The position numbers were made by a program, and so were the translations under genes. From assembly GCF_036924525.1 (NCBI RefSeq), contig NZ_JAZHRU010000001.1, forward strand, positions 1,145,001 to 1,209,000: a stretch of 64,000 nucleotides of DNA, in the 5' to 3' direction. This document shows positions 1 to 7,782 of this stretch, piece by piece (position 1 is the stretch's first letter; the number at the start of each line of letters is the position of its first letter). Under the pieces are notes generated by a model. It was not told the DNA's origin. It searched no databases and was given only the letters and a program-made list of their open reading frames with translations. The DNA comes from Bradyrhizobium sp. AZCC 1719. GTDB lineage: Bacteria; Pseudomonadota; Alphaproteobacteria; Rhizobiales; Xanthobacteraceae.

Positions 1-1
1 C

Positions 2-970
2 GTCACTGCCGTGTTCGACGAAGGTTACGCGCATTGGCTCGAAGTCGAAAAGCTGGGGTTCGAAGGAATATTCTTTAGCGAACATCACTTCGGTCAATCA
101 TATAGCCCCTCTCCCAACCTGTTGATCGCAGCCATTTCTCGCCACACGACCCGGCTGCGGCTGGGAACGATGGGAATGGTCGTGCCGCTCTATGAGCCAT
201 GGCGCATCATCGAAGAACTGACGATGCTCGATCACCTGACAAAGGGACGCCTCGAGATCGGCTTTGCAGCCGGCGTGCCGCAGGAGCTGGCGCGGATAGG
301 TTTAGGGATAGAGGAAGCCCGCGAGCGCTTCAAGGAGGCTTTGGAAATACTCGACGCCGCCCTCGTGAACCACGTCATCAGCCACAGCGGAAAGTATTGG
401 AAATTCGAAAACCTCAGCCTGATGCCGAACGTCTTCCTGCAGCCGTCTCCGCCAAAATGGACAACCGTCGTAAGTACCGGATCCGCGCAGAAATCCGCTC
501 AAAGGCGATCCAAGATCTGCACCGGCTTCGAATCCGTCGCTCGCATATCGGAAATTTTTGACGTGTATCGCGCGGCGTCTGCCAAACTGGGATTTCCGGC
601 AGGGCCCGATCAACTCGCAATCCGGCGCAATGTCTCCATTTCATACGATGCGGCTGAGGCGCGCGAGGAATCCCGTGCCGCGAAGGCGGCGACACTGAAA
701 GTTGTGGCGGGCGATCCGCGCGTTGTCCAAGGCACATCCTCATTGCTCGACGCGCCGAGGGCTGGCGCCGGATTTTCACTGCATGACGACGACTACATCG
801 CCGGCACGCCGGCGCAGGTCGCTGAACAAATCATCGATCAATGCCGCAAATGCGGCGCGGGCCATTTTCTCGCGATGCTCGGCAGGAGCTTTACGCCGCG
901 TCGCCGGGAAACGCTTGCTCTCTTCGGCGAGGAGGTAATCCCCCAATTGCGACGCGCTGAGATCGCTTGA
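2..970 (+). CDS. LLM-class flavin-dependent monooxygenase (5'-truncated by window edge)
   Basis: Luciferase-like monooxygenase of the TIM-barrel superfamily that uses reduced FMN supplied by a separate reductase. The reading frame is open to the left edge, so the true start lies outside the window. The visible N-terminus already carries the family core: a segment containing FFSEHHFG, then RLRLGTMGMVVPLYEP and GRLEIGFAAG, with SDT-type flavin contacts expected further on. It is followed 174 bp later by an NADPH:FMN reductase, an alpha/beta hydrolase and a Bug receptor on the same strand, which suggests a two-component oxygenase in a small catabolic cluster. The substrate cannot be read from the sequence. 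Confidence 0.85.
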   Translation, partial: VTAVFDEGYAHWLEVEKLGFEGIFFSEHHFGQSYSPSPNLLIAAISRHTTRLRLGTMGMVVPLYEPWRIIEELTMLDHLTKGRLEIGFAAGVPQELARIGLGIEEARERFKEALEILDAALVNHVISHSGKYWKFENLSLMPNVFLQPSPPKWTTVVSTGSAQKSAQRRSKICTGFESVARISEIFDVYRAASAKLGFPAGPDQLAIRRNVSISYDAAEAREESRAAKAATLKVVAGDPRVVQGTSSLLDAPRAGAGFSLHDDDYIAGTPAQVAEQIIDQCRKCGAGHFLAMLGRSFTPRRRETLALFGEEVIPQLRRAEIA

Positions 971-991
971 TGCGAGCCAGCGCAGTGTCTT

Positions 992-1075
992 CGTAGGGTG
1001 GGCCAAGCGGAGCGTGCCCACCGCTCACGAGCGGTGCGTGTTGTGGTGGGCACGCTCCGCTTGGCCCACCCTACG
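992..1075. repeat. Family E palindromic repeat, copy 1
   Basis: Perfect 31-bp inverted repeat: left arm 992-1022 begins CGTAGGGTGGGCC, and right arm 1045-1075 is its exact reverse complement, with a 22-nt centre that itself contains GCTC/GAGC. It lies between the monooxygenase and the FMN reductase. The same terminal sequence CGTAGGGTGGGC recurs at 55933-56060, so this is a dispersed element rather than a local terminator, although as RNA it would form a very stable hairpin. Confidence 0.9.
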
Positions 1076-1144
1076 CAGCTACGCAGGTCGCCCGATTGGA
1101 TCGGGCGAGCATTTCGGCTTGCGGCACAACAACTGGAGCGAAGC

Positions 1145-1759
1145 ATGATTGAGGATAAGCCTCTTATTCTCGGGATCGGAGGCACGCCACGGCGCGGGTC
1201 ATCGTCCGAACGCGCGCTCATGATCAGCCTCAAGGCCGCCGAGGATGAAGGCGCAAGAACCCTGCTTCTGTCCGGCGCAGAACTGCTTCTGCCGATGTAT
1301 ATGCCCGGACAGCAACAGTCCGATCAGGCTTCGCGTCTCCTGGCCGCGCTTCGTGCCTGCCACGGCATTATCATTTCGTCGCCTGCCTACCACGGATCGA
1401 TATCCGGACTGATAAAGAACGCGCTCGACTACGCGGAAGAACTCAGAACGGATACACGCGCCTACCTGGATGGAATTCCCGTTGGCTGCATCGCCTGTGC
1501 TGGCGGCTGGCAGGCGGTTGGGCAAACATTAGCCGCGCTTCGGACGGTTGCTCATTCCCTCAGAGGTTGGCCCACGCCGCTTGGTGCAATGTTGAACACA
1601 TCCAGCGCGCTGTTCGACGCCGAGGGAAATTGCACCGATGCGGCAACCAGACGTCAGCTTGAGACGGTGGGGCAGCAGGTGATCGATTTCGTGCGCATGC
1701 AATCTCGCGGCAGATTGGGAGCGCACTCCTTTTCGACAGACACGATGGTCCAACCGTAG
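1145..1759 (+). CDS. NADPH-dependent FMN reductase
   Basis: Flavodoxin-fold reductase of the SsuE/ArsH-like type, about 204 aa. The N-terminus ILGIGGTPRRGSSSERAL matches the FMN phosphate-binding loop (GSxRxxS type), and SSPAYHGSISGLIKNALDY is the family's conserved P-x-Y-x-G-S-x-x-xLKNxLD segment. The ATG at 1145 is chosen because the open frame upstream of it is translated repeat (family E) and a purine-rich GGAGCGAAG precedes it. It probably supplies reduced flavin to the luciferase-like oxygenase encoded just upstream. Confidence 0.85.
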   Translation: MIEDKPLILGIGGTPRRGSSSERALMISLKAAEDEGARTLLLSGAELLLPMYMPGQQQSDQASRLLAALRACHGIIISSPAYHGSISGLIKNALDYAEELRTDTRAYLDGIPVGCIACAGGWQAVGQTLAALRTVAHSLRGWPTPLGAMLNTSSALFDAEGNCTDAATRRQLETVGQQVIDFVRMQSRGRLGAHSFSTDTMVQP

Positions 1760-1789
1760 CGCCCGCTCGCGGCCAGGAAGGAGTTTGAC

Positions 1790-2569
1790 GTGGTATTCGA
1801 AACGATAAAGCTCGAAATCGATGCCGTTGACACGGTCATAAAAGTCATCGGGAGGGGTCCGGCCGTCCTGGCGCTCCACGGAGCGGCAACGATCGAGGGG
1901 CAAGAATGGGCGCGCGGTTTGGCCGACAGGTTTCGGATCTATCTGCCATTCCACCCCGGCTTCGGCGAAAGCGGACCTGCGCCGCATATCTGCGGGATGC
2001 AGGATTTGATCGTCCATAATTTGCGGCTCATCGCAGCATTGGGCATGGAACGGCCGCACCTCGTGGGTCATTCCATGGGCGGCTGGATGGCGGCAGAAAT
2101 GGCGGTGGTCGCCGGCGAACGCTTTGCTCGTCTGGTGCTGAACGCGCCTGCTGGGCTCAACCACCCTGACCATCGTGGCGCCGATCCCACCAAAATCGCT
2201 CCGCAAGATTTGCCTGGCTACCTGGCGCATCGAACGGAAATCGCAGCCCAATACTTTCCCGGAGGCTCGCTTGCACCCCCGCCAGAGCAGTTCATTGCGG
2301 CAAGGGAAAAGGAAGCCAAGGCGCTGAGCAACATTCAGAAGGCTCACGGCATGGGACACCCAAATCTCGGTCGGTGGCTAAGCCGGATACCCAACGAAAC
2401 GCTCATCGTGTGGGGCGACAGGGACAGGATCGCACTTGCCAGTCAGGCGGGACTCTGGGCAAGCGCGATTCCAAAAGCACGCACTCATATCGTGCCCGGC
2501 GTTGGGCACTTCGCCATGCAGGAAGACCCCGCCTGTGTCGCGGCGATCGGCGATTTCCTCGCGGGTTGA
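1790..2569 (+). CDS. Alpha/beta hydrolase
   Basis: A 259-aa alpha/beta hydrolase. It shows the oxyanion-loop segment LALHGAA near residue 28, the nucleophile elbow GHSMGG with Ser95, and a C-terminal PGVGHFAMQEDP carrying the catalytic His. The GTG start at 1790 has AAGGAG about 8 nt upstream. It resembles C-C bond or ester hydrolases of catabolic pathways. It sits 30 bp after the FMN reductase and probably shares its transcript, so it may act on the product of the upstream oxygenase; this is inference from position. Confidence 0.85.
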   Translation: MVFETIKLEIDAVDTVIKVIGRGPAVLALHGAATIEGQEWARGLADRFRIYLPFHPGFGESGPAPHICGMQDLIVHNLRLIAALGMERPHLVGHSMGGWMAAEMAVVAGERFARLVLNAPAGLNHPDHRGADPTKIAPQDLPGYLAHRTEIAAQYFPGGSLAPPPEQFIAAREKEAKALSNIQKAHGMGHPNLGRWLSRIPNETLIVWGDRDRIALASQAGLWASAIPKARTHIVPGVGHFAMQEDPACVAAIGDFLAG

Positions 2570-2676
2570 AAGAGACTTACCCCGCCCGCTCGCTTTCATA
2601 TGCGGAACGGGATGCTGCGGATGGATCGAGCGATCCATCGCTATTCCTTCAAATAGTAAGACCCAGGGAGATAATC

Positions 2677-3654
2677 ATGAGAGCCATTGTGGTCGCGATC
2701 GCCTTCACCGCGGGCCTGATATCCACTTCGCTGGCACAGAATTCGCCGGCACAGACCTGGCCCACCCAGTCCATTCGCCTCATTGTCAACTTTCCCGCGG
2801 GAGGAGCAGCAGATCAGCTCGCGCGCCTTGTGGGTCAACCTCTCAGCGAAGCTTTCGGTCAGTCGGTCGTGATCGAAAACAGGGGAGGCGCTGGCGGAAA
2901 CCTGGGCGGAGAATTCGTGGCGAGGTCGGCGCCGGATGGCTATACCCTGCTGATGTCTTCAGGCGGGATGGTGGCGATCAATCCGCATCTGTATGCCAAA
3001 ATGCCATTCGACCCCACGAAGGACATCATCCCCGTCGCTTCCGTTGCACGCGTGCCCTTCTATCTCGTCATTCGGGCGGACAGTCCGGTGCGGGATTTCA
3101 AGGAATTCATCGCTGACCTGAAGGCCAATCCGGAAAAGCGAAATTTTGGATCGCCCGGTATCGGCAGCTCTCCCCATCTTGCGGCAGAAATGTTGAAAAA
3201 CATGACCGGCACTAGCGCAGTGCACGTACCTTACCGCGGCGCGGCGCCTGCGCTCAATGACCTGCTCGGTGGGCAACTCGACTTCCTGTTCGACCCCGGC
3301 ATTGCCATCGAGCACGTGAAAGCCGGCAAGCTGCGTGCCCTTGCGATCGGAAGCCCGCAACGATCGCCGCAACTTCCGAACATACCCACGCTCGACGAGC
3401 TCGGCCTTAGCGGCTTTGACGCGGATGCCGTATTCGGCATCTATGCGCCGGCCGGAACATCACCCGATGTTGTCGCGCGTTTAAACAAGGAAATTAATCG
3501 ATCGCTTGCAACCGCCGCGTTGAGCGAGCGTATCGCGACCCTCGGAAACATCGCCGCACCGATGTCGCCGGAAGAGTTCAAGGAAAAGTCCCGCAAAGAC
3601 TCCGAGCGGTTCGGCGCGATCATACGTGAGCGGGGCATTCGCGCCGCCAACTAG
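2677..3654 (+). CDS. Bug-family tripartite tricarboxylate transporter substrate-binding protein
   Basis: A 325-aa periplasmic solute receptor. Residues 1-20 form a Sec signal peptide ending SLAQ. The mature protein has the Bug hallmarks: WPTQSIRLIVNFPAGGAADQLAR at the ligand pocket, then IENRGGAGG, APDGYTLL and VPYRGAAPALNDLLGGQLD. The ATG at 2677 follows a GGGAG ribosome site and fits the signal peptide, so the longer open frame from 2374 is rejected. No TctA/TctB membrane subunits lie nearby, as is usual for orphan Bug receptors. It closes the apparent catabolic cluster. Confidence 0.9.
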   Translation: MRAIVVAIAFTAGLISTSLAQNSPAQTWPTQSIRLIVNFPAGGAADQLARLVGQPLSEAFGQSVVIENRGGAGGNLGGEFVARSAPDGYTLLMSSGGMVAINPHLYAKMPFDPTKDIIPVASVARVPFYLVIRADSPVRDFKEFIADLKANPEKRNFGSPGIGSSPHLAAEMLKNMTGTSAVHVPYRGAAPALNDLLGGQLDFLFDPGIAIEHVKAGKLRALAIGSPQRSPQLPNIPTLDELGLSGFDADAVFGIYAPAGTSPDVVARLNKEINRSLATAALSERIATLGNIAAPMSPEEFKEKSRKDSERFGAIIRERGIRAAN

Positions 3655-3710
3655 CTGCAAGTTTCGTAGCCGGCCTCTGTGGCGCTTGACGTGCTGATCA
3701 GGCTCCACTT

Positions 3711-4322
3711 TCAGTTCTGGCGCACGGGTTGGCGGATCACGGTCTTGAGCTTTTCAGGCGCCGTCTTGCGAGGGTCGCTCAGATAGACCTCATGATGCCG
3801 ACCGGCGAAGTCGTAGCCGCCCGAAGGCATGATCTCCCCGTGCAACCTCGCGAGCAGCGGTCCTTCGTCGTCGTAGCTGCCCACGTGCAATGCCTGGAGG
3901 CAGAGGCCCTCCGCCAGGCTTTCGAGCCGCAGGCTTTCAGGAAGCGCGCCGAGCTTCTCTCGCGCCTTGATCCTGGCAGCCAGGAAGGTCTCGTCGTCCA
4001 CATAGTCCGGCACCATGATCATCATGGTCCACTCCCATTCGTCCTTACGCCGTGCGGAGAAGCTCTCAGGATCGGGAGCTGACCAAAGTCCCTCCAATGG
4101 CATCACGACGAAGTCTTTCCCGTTTGCCTTGCAGGAGAATTTGATCGTAAAGGCCGTCGCGTAGAGGCTTTCGACGGCGAGCCTATAAGCTTGCGCGGTG
4201 TTCGGGTCACCATGACCATCTACCATGAGGTAGGAAACCGGCGGCACATCGATCGTCACGAAGCGGTTAAGGGGAGCGGTGAAGAGTGGCTTCCTCACCT
4301 TCTTTAGATCCAGCTTCTCCAT
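3711..4322 (-). CDS. GyrI-like small-molecule-binding domain protein
   Basis: A 203-aa cytoplasmic protein. It starts MEKLDLKKVRKPLFTAP and contains PPVSYLMVDGHGDPN and a C-terminal EVYLSDPRKTAPEKLKTVIRQPV. These are typical of stand-alone GyrI-like proteins (SRPBCC-unrelated, AraC effector-domain fold) thought to bind small hydrophobic molecules. No DNA-binding domain is fused. It is transcribed against its neighbours and is probably monocistronic. The ligand is unknown. Confidence 0.75.
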   Translation of the reverse strand: MEKLDLKKVRKPLFTAPLNRFVTIDVPPVSYLMVDGHGDPNTAQAYRLAVESLYATAFTIKFSCKANGKDFVVMPLEGLWSAPDPESFSARRKDEWEWTMMIMVPDYVDDETFLAARIKAREKLGALPESLRLESLAEGLCLQALHVGSYDDEGPLLARLHGEIMPSGGYDFAGRHHEVYLSDPRKTAPEKLKTVIRQPVRQN

Positions 4323-4446
4323 CTACCCCTCACAGCATTCTGAACATGTTTGGACGGCCGAACCAGATCAGCCTTACTAGACCACACTGGACCACCTCGC
4401 GCAGAATACCTTGAGCCCGAGAGCCATAGTGAGGAGGCGGCACCTT

Positions 4447-4878
4447 ATGGAAAAGAACGTAAAGGACTTGTTTGAGCGCTATGCGAAGCTGTTCCGAATG
4501 GCGCTCAGGGATCAAGTGGATATGGACCAGGTGACGTCTTCATACGCCACTGCGTTCGTTGCGGCCTCACCGGCTGGCGTCAGTGTCGGCCGGAATGACG
4601 AGCACCTGAAGCAGATGATGCAACAGGGGTTTGAAAATTATCGCCGGATCGGTACCAAGGATATGCGACTTCGCAATGTCCGCATCGCACCTATCGACGA
4701 GCACCATTGCCTGGCGCACGTCGCTTGGACCGCCATCTACGACCGTGGCAGCGAAGTGGATGTTTCCATTGATTTTGAGGTCCATTACCTGCTGCAGCAG
4801 CTCGAAGACACACCAAAGATCTTTGGATGGGTGTCAGGGGACGAGCAAGCCGTTCTGAAAGAACACGGCATCGTCTGA
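4447..4878 (+). CDS. NTF2/SnoaL-like family protein
   Basis: A 143-aa protein of the cone-shaped alpha+beta barrel (NTF2-like) type, judged from its length, an N-terminal amphipathic helix (FERYAKLFRMAL), a central DEHHCLAHVAWTAIYDRG strand pair and VDFEVHYLL-like terminal strands. The ATG at 4447 has GAGGAGG 9 nt upstream, which decides against the TTG at 4411. The family includes isomerases, hydratases and many proteins of unknown role, so no activity is assigned. Confidence 0.6.
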   Translation: MEKNVKDLFERYAKLFRMALRDQVDMDQVTSSYATAFVAASPAGVSVGRNDEHLKQMMQQGFENYRRIGTKDMRLRNVRIAPIDEHHCLAHVAWTAIYDRGSEVDVSIDFEVHYLLQQLEDTPKIFGWVSGDEQAVLKEHGIV

Positions 4879-4996
4879 GTTCCGCTTCCGCCCTTCGCGC
4901 CCCGGTGCAACCAGCAGATCTCGGGCTGGCTGCGATTTTGTGCTATGCTTGCAAACAGCCTTCAGCCACATCAAGCGCTGTTTCACCGGTCCCGTT

Positions 4997-5470
4997 ATGG
5001 CCGACATAGCAGACGATACCGCTGGCGTCATTGTCCGGCCGCCGATCGCGTGGGGGCTCGCGGTGTTTGCCGGGTTCGCACTCAACTGGCTCATGCCCTT
5101 GCCGTTCCTGCCGGCCGCGCTACCAGCAGGCTGGCTGGGCGCGACAGTGTTTTCCCTTGCGCTGGCGTTGTCCGTGTGGGCGATCCTTACCATGACCCGG
5201 GCCGGCTCGAACGTGCCCACCAACCTGCCGACCACGACAATCGTGGAGGCTGGCCCGTACCGCTTCACGCGCAATCCCATCTATCTCGGCATGGTGCTGG
5301 GGCTGATCGGCTTGGCCATTGCCTTCAACAGCCTCTGGCTGTTGATGACGCTGGTGCCCTTCGCGCTTGTCATCCACTGCGGTGTGATCGCCCGCGAGGA
5401 AGCCTACCTCGAGCGCAAGTTCGGGGACGTCTATCGCCGCTACTGCGCGCGGGTACGGCGCTGGCTATAG
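4997..5470 (+). CDS. Isoprenylcysteine carboxyl methyltransferase-family membrane protein
   Basis: A 157-aa integral membrane protein with four predicted hydrophobic helices. The C-terminal half has the family's SAM-binding signature: GPYRFTRNPIYLGMVLG followed by REEAYLERKFGDVYRRYCARVRRWL. Bacterial members of this ICMT/PEMT-like family methylate lipids or small molecules and are not tied to prenylated proteins. The ATG at 4997 is preferred over the GTG at 4940 because the cytoplasmic start MADIADDTAG leads straight into helix 1. Confidence 0.8.
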   Translation: MADIADDTAGVIVRPPIAWGLAVFAGFALNWLMPLPFLPAALPAGWLGATVFSLALALSVWAILTMTRAGSNVPTNLPTTTIVEAGPYRFTRNPIYLGMVLGLIGLAIAFNSLWLLMTLVPFALVIHCGVIAREEAYLERKFGDVYRRYCARVRRWL

Positions 5471-5611
5471 GGCTTGTCGGCCGGGACCAGCGCCAGGGGA
5501 ACCCGTGCCTCGCCGTTCCCGCTCCGCAAATCGGCATGGGCATGGGTCGTGGGAAGGCGTATATTTGGGTGGTCCTTCGCGCAAAATGATCAACCTCTCG
5601 TGGAGGTGGCC

Positions 5612-5896
5612 ATGAAATATGTGCTGCTTGGTAATCTGAGCCCGGAGTGGGCAAGCAAGCAATCGGAGCGGATCGGCAAGGCCAAGACAAAACTCGACAA
5701 GCTAGGCATCAAGGTCGAGTCGATCCACTACACGCAGGGCTACTACGATTTCGTCGACATCGTCGATGCCCCGAATGAGGCGGCGATGCTCGCGTTCTCC
5801 GTCTGGTACGCGACGCAAGGTTTGGGCCGGATCCAAAGTATGCCGGCCTTCGACACCAAGACCTTCGAAGCCGCGATCAAGGACGCAGCGGGCTAA
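5612..5896 (+). CDS. GYD domain-containing protein
   Basis: A 94-aa protein covering one complete GYD domain: a ferredoxin-like fold with MKYVLLGNLSPEWA at the start, the signature TQGYYDFVDIVDAP in the middle and a final amphipathic helix. The ATG at 5612 has TGGAGGTGG upstream. GYD proteins are small, widespread and functionally uncharacterised. Confidence 0.8.
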   Translation: MKYVLLGNLSPEWASKQSERIGKAKTKLDKLGIKVESIHYTQGYYDFVDIVDAPNEAAMLAFSVWYATQGLGRIQSMPAFDTKTFEAAIKDAAG

Positions 5897-5942
5897 GCGC
5901 CGGGTAGTGGAGCGCGGTAGCCCGGAGCGGGCAGCACGGCGA

Positions 5943-7523
5943 TTACTGCGGCGGTGCGGCCTGCCTCTCGACCGCGCGTTCGATCAGATCGAGCCGCGAC
6001 TTCCACGGGTCGGCTTGCACGGCCGCTGTGGCGTCAGACGTGAACATCATCAGCTCGGACTTCGCGGGATCGTAGCGAGGCCATATCGGCAGGCCGCTGC
6101 GGTTCGGATCGCCGGTCTTGGCGAACGCGGCGATGTAGCCAATGAACGTATCGGCCATCGCGCGGTCCTTTGCCGTTACGGCCGCGCCATACGTCACCTC
6201 CAGCGTGCCGAAGAGATACGGCACTTCCTTGGCATGCTCCGCGGTGCCTTTCGGGCGCAGCGATTCGGCGACATATCCGAACCGGTAGAGCCACGCCGGC
6301 TGCCCGGCTGCGGTCGCCTGTTTCGCGACGAAACGAGCCGGCTCATGCATCGTGATATCCACCGCGATGTTCTTGATCGCGGCGCCCGGGTCGGCCGCGC
6401 CTGCGAAATACACGGCCTCCGCGACCGGCGCGTCCGCGCCGAAGAACGACAGGGGATTATCCCGGGGCGGAAACAGCATCGGCAAATCGTCGCCCGTCGT
6501 GCCGATCAGCACCGGCACCTGGGCCGGCGTGCGATTGCGCAGCACTTCGCTGGGCATATTCATGCCAGTCACGATCTTGCCGTCGACGATCGGACCACCG
6601 GCATAGGTGTCCACCTTTCCCAGCAACGCCTCCACGCCGAGGTCGCTACTGACTTTCTGCGCCGGTAGGGCCCGCAGCGCCGCAAGCACGTCGGCGCCGC
6701 CTCCGGTGATACCCACGCTCTGCGCAAAGGCGACGCTGGCCTGCTCGGCCCGCGCGCGCGACGCTCCGATTCCATAGGTGCGGCCGCCGCCAGACATAAC
6801 TACGGCGCGCTGAAACAGGCCGCGCGCCGCGGGCCACACCAGGTGATGCACCACCGAAACCCCGCCGGCGGACTCGCCCGCGATCGTCACCTGCTTTGCA
6901 TCGCCACCGAACTGAGCAATGTTACGCTGCACCCATTGCAGCGCGGCGAGTTGATCGAGGAAACCGTAATTGCCGGGTGCTTCTTCGCCCGCCACCGTCA
7001 GCGCGGGATGCATAAAGAACCCGAGCCGCCCCAGGCGGTAATTCAGGGACACCACGACCAGGCCCTGGCCTGCGAGCGCGCTGCCATCGAAGGTCGGCGC
7101 GGATGCTCCGCCAGCGATGAAGCCGCCACCGTGAATCCACACCAGAACCGGCAGCCGAGCGCCTGGCTGCATCGCCGCCGGATGCCACACGTTCAGGAAC
7201 AGGCAATCCTCGCCGACCTTGCCACCGCTTGCTGCCGCCTCGCCCGGAACCGGTTTCTGCACGCAATCGAGGCCGTATTCTGTGGCCTGACGTACGTCCC
7301 GCCAAGGCGCAACTGGCTGCGGTCCGCGCCAGCGCAAAGCCCCAACCGGCGGTGCTGCGTACGGAACACCCTTGAAGGCAGCAACGTCGTTCGAAGCGAC
7401 GCCCCTTATTATCCCAGCTTCGACGGTCACAGTCGGTGCGGTCTGGGCCGCAGCAGGAGAGAGCGCGCCGAGCGCGCTGGCCGCCGCTACAAGCAGAACC
7501 TTGCGGTAGAGTCGTCCGTTCAT
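5943..7523 (-). CDS. Exported type-B carboxylesterase/lipase
   Basis: A 526-aa alpha/beta hydrolase of the carboxylesterase type B family. Residues 1-26 are a signal peptide (helix LLVAAASALGALSPAAA), so it is exported. The sequence shows FKGVPYAAPPVG, EDCLFLNVW, the oxyanion loop WIHGGGF (about 129-135) and the nucleophile elbow GESAGG with Ser218; Glu and His of the triad are expected in the C-terminal half. The start at 7523 is chosen over the open frame from 7685 because the signal peptide begins there. It probably cleaves esters in the periplasm; the substrate is unknown. Confidence 0.9.
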   Translation of the reverse strand: MNGRLYRKVLLVAAASALGALSPAAAQTAPTVTVEAGIIRGVASNDVAAFKGVPYAAPPVGALRWRGPQPVAPWRDVRQATEYGLDCVQKPVPGEAAASGGKVGEDCLFLNVWHPAAMQPGARLPVLVWIHGGGFIAGGASAPTFDGSALAGQGLVVVSLNYRLGRLGFFMHPALTVAGEEAPGNYGFLDQLAALQWVQRNIAQFGGDAKQVTIAGESAGGVSVVHHLVWPAARGLFQRAVVMSGGGRTYGIGASRARAEQASVAFAQSVGITGGGADVLAALRALPAQKVSSDLGVEALLGKVDTYAGGPIVDGKIVTGMNMPSEVLRNRTPAQVPVLIGTTGDDLPMLFPPRDNPLSFFGADAPVAEAVYFAGAADPGAAIKNIAVDITMHEPARFVAKQATAAGQPAWLYRFGYVAESLRPKGTAEHAKEVPYLFGTLEVTYGAAVTAKDRAMADTFIGYIAAFAKTGDPNRSGLPIWPRYDPAKSELMMFTSDATAAVQADPWKSRLDLIERAVERQAAPPQ

Positions 7524-7782
7524 GGCGCTTCCAATCACGCCTAACGGGGGATGTCCGGAGACGTTCCGAGGCGGCGGCGCACAGGGCCCCTGGGATGATG
7601 GCGAACGACGGCGTAGGACTGGCCGCCAGAAGCCTCTGTAGCGGAGCAACTCGCGCAGCAAGAATGGCGGTGACTGGCGACACAACCCGATGTATTCATG
7701 GCGATTCTCTGACCACTTGACGTGGCGCGCTGCCTATGTTCTCTTTTTGTTCTATGGGCAACGCGTACGAGGTCTTTCTTTC

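Noticed and set aside
7717..7740. TTGACG...TATGTT as promoter for the ClpS-AAA+ gene
   Set aside because: The spacer is only 12 bp, too short for sigma-70.
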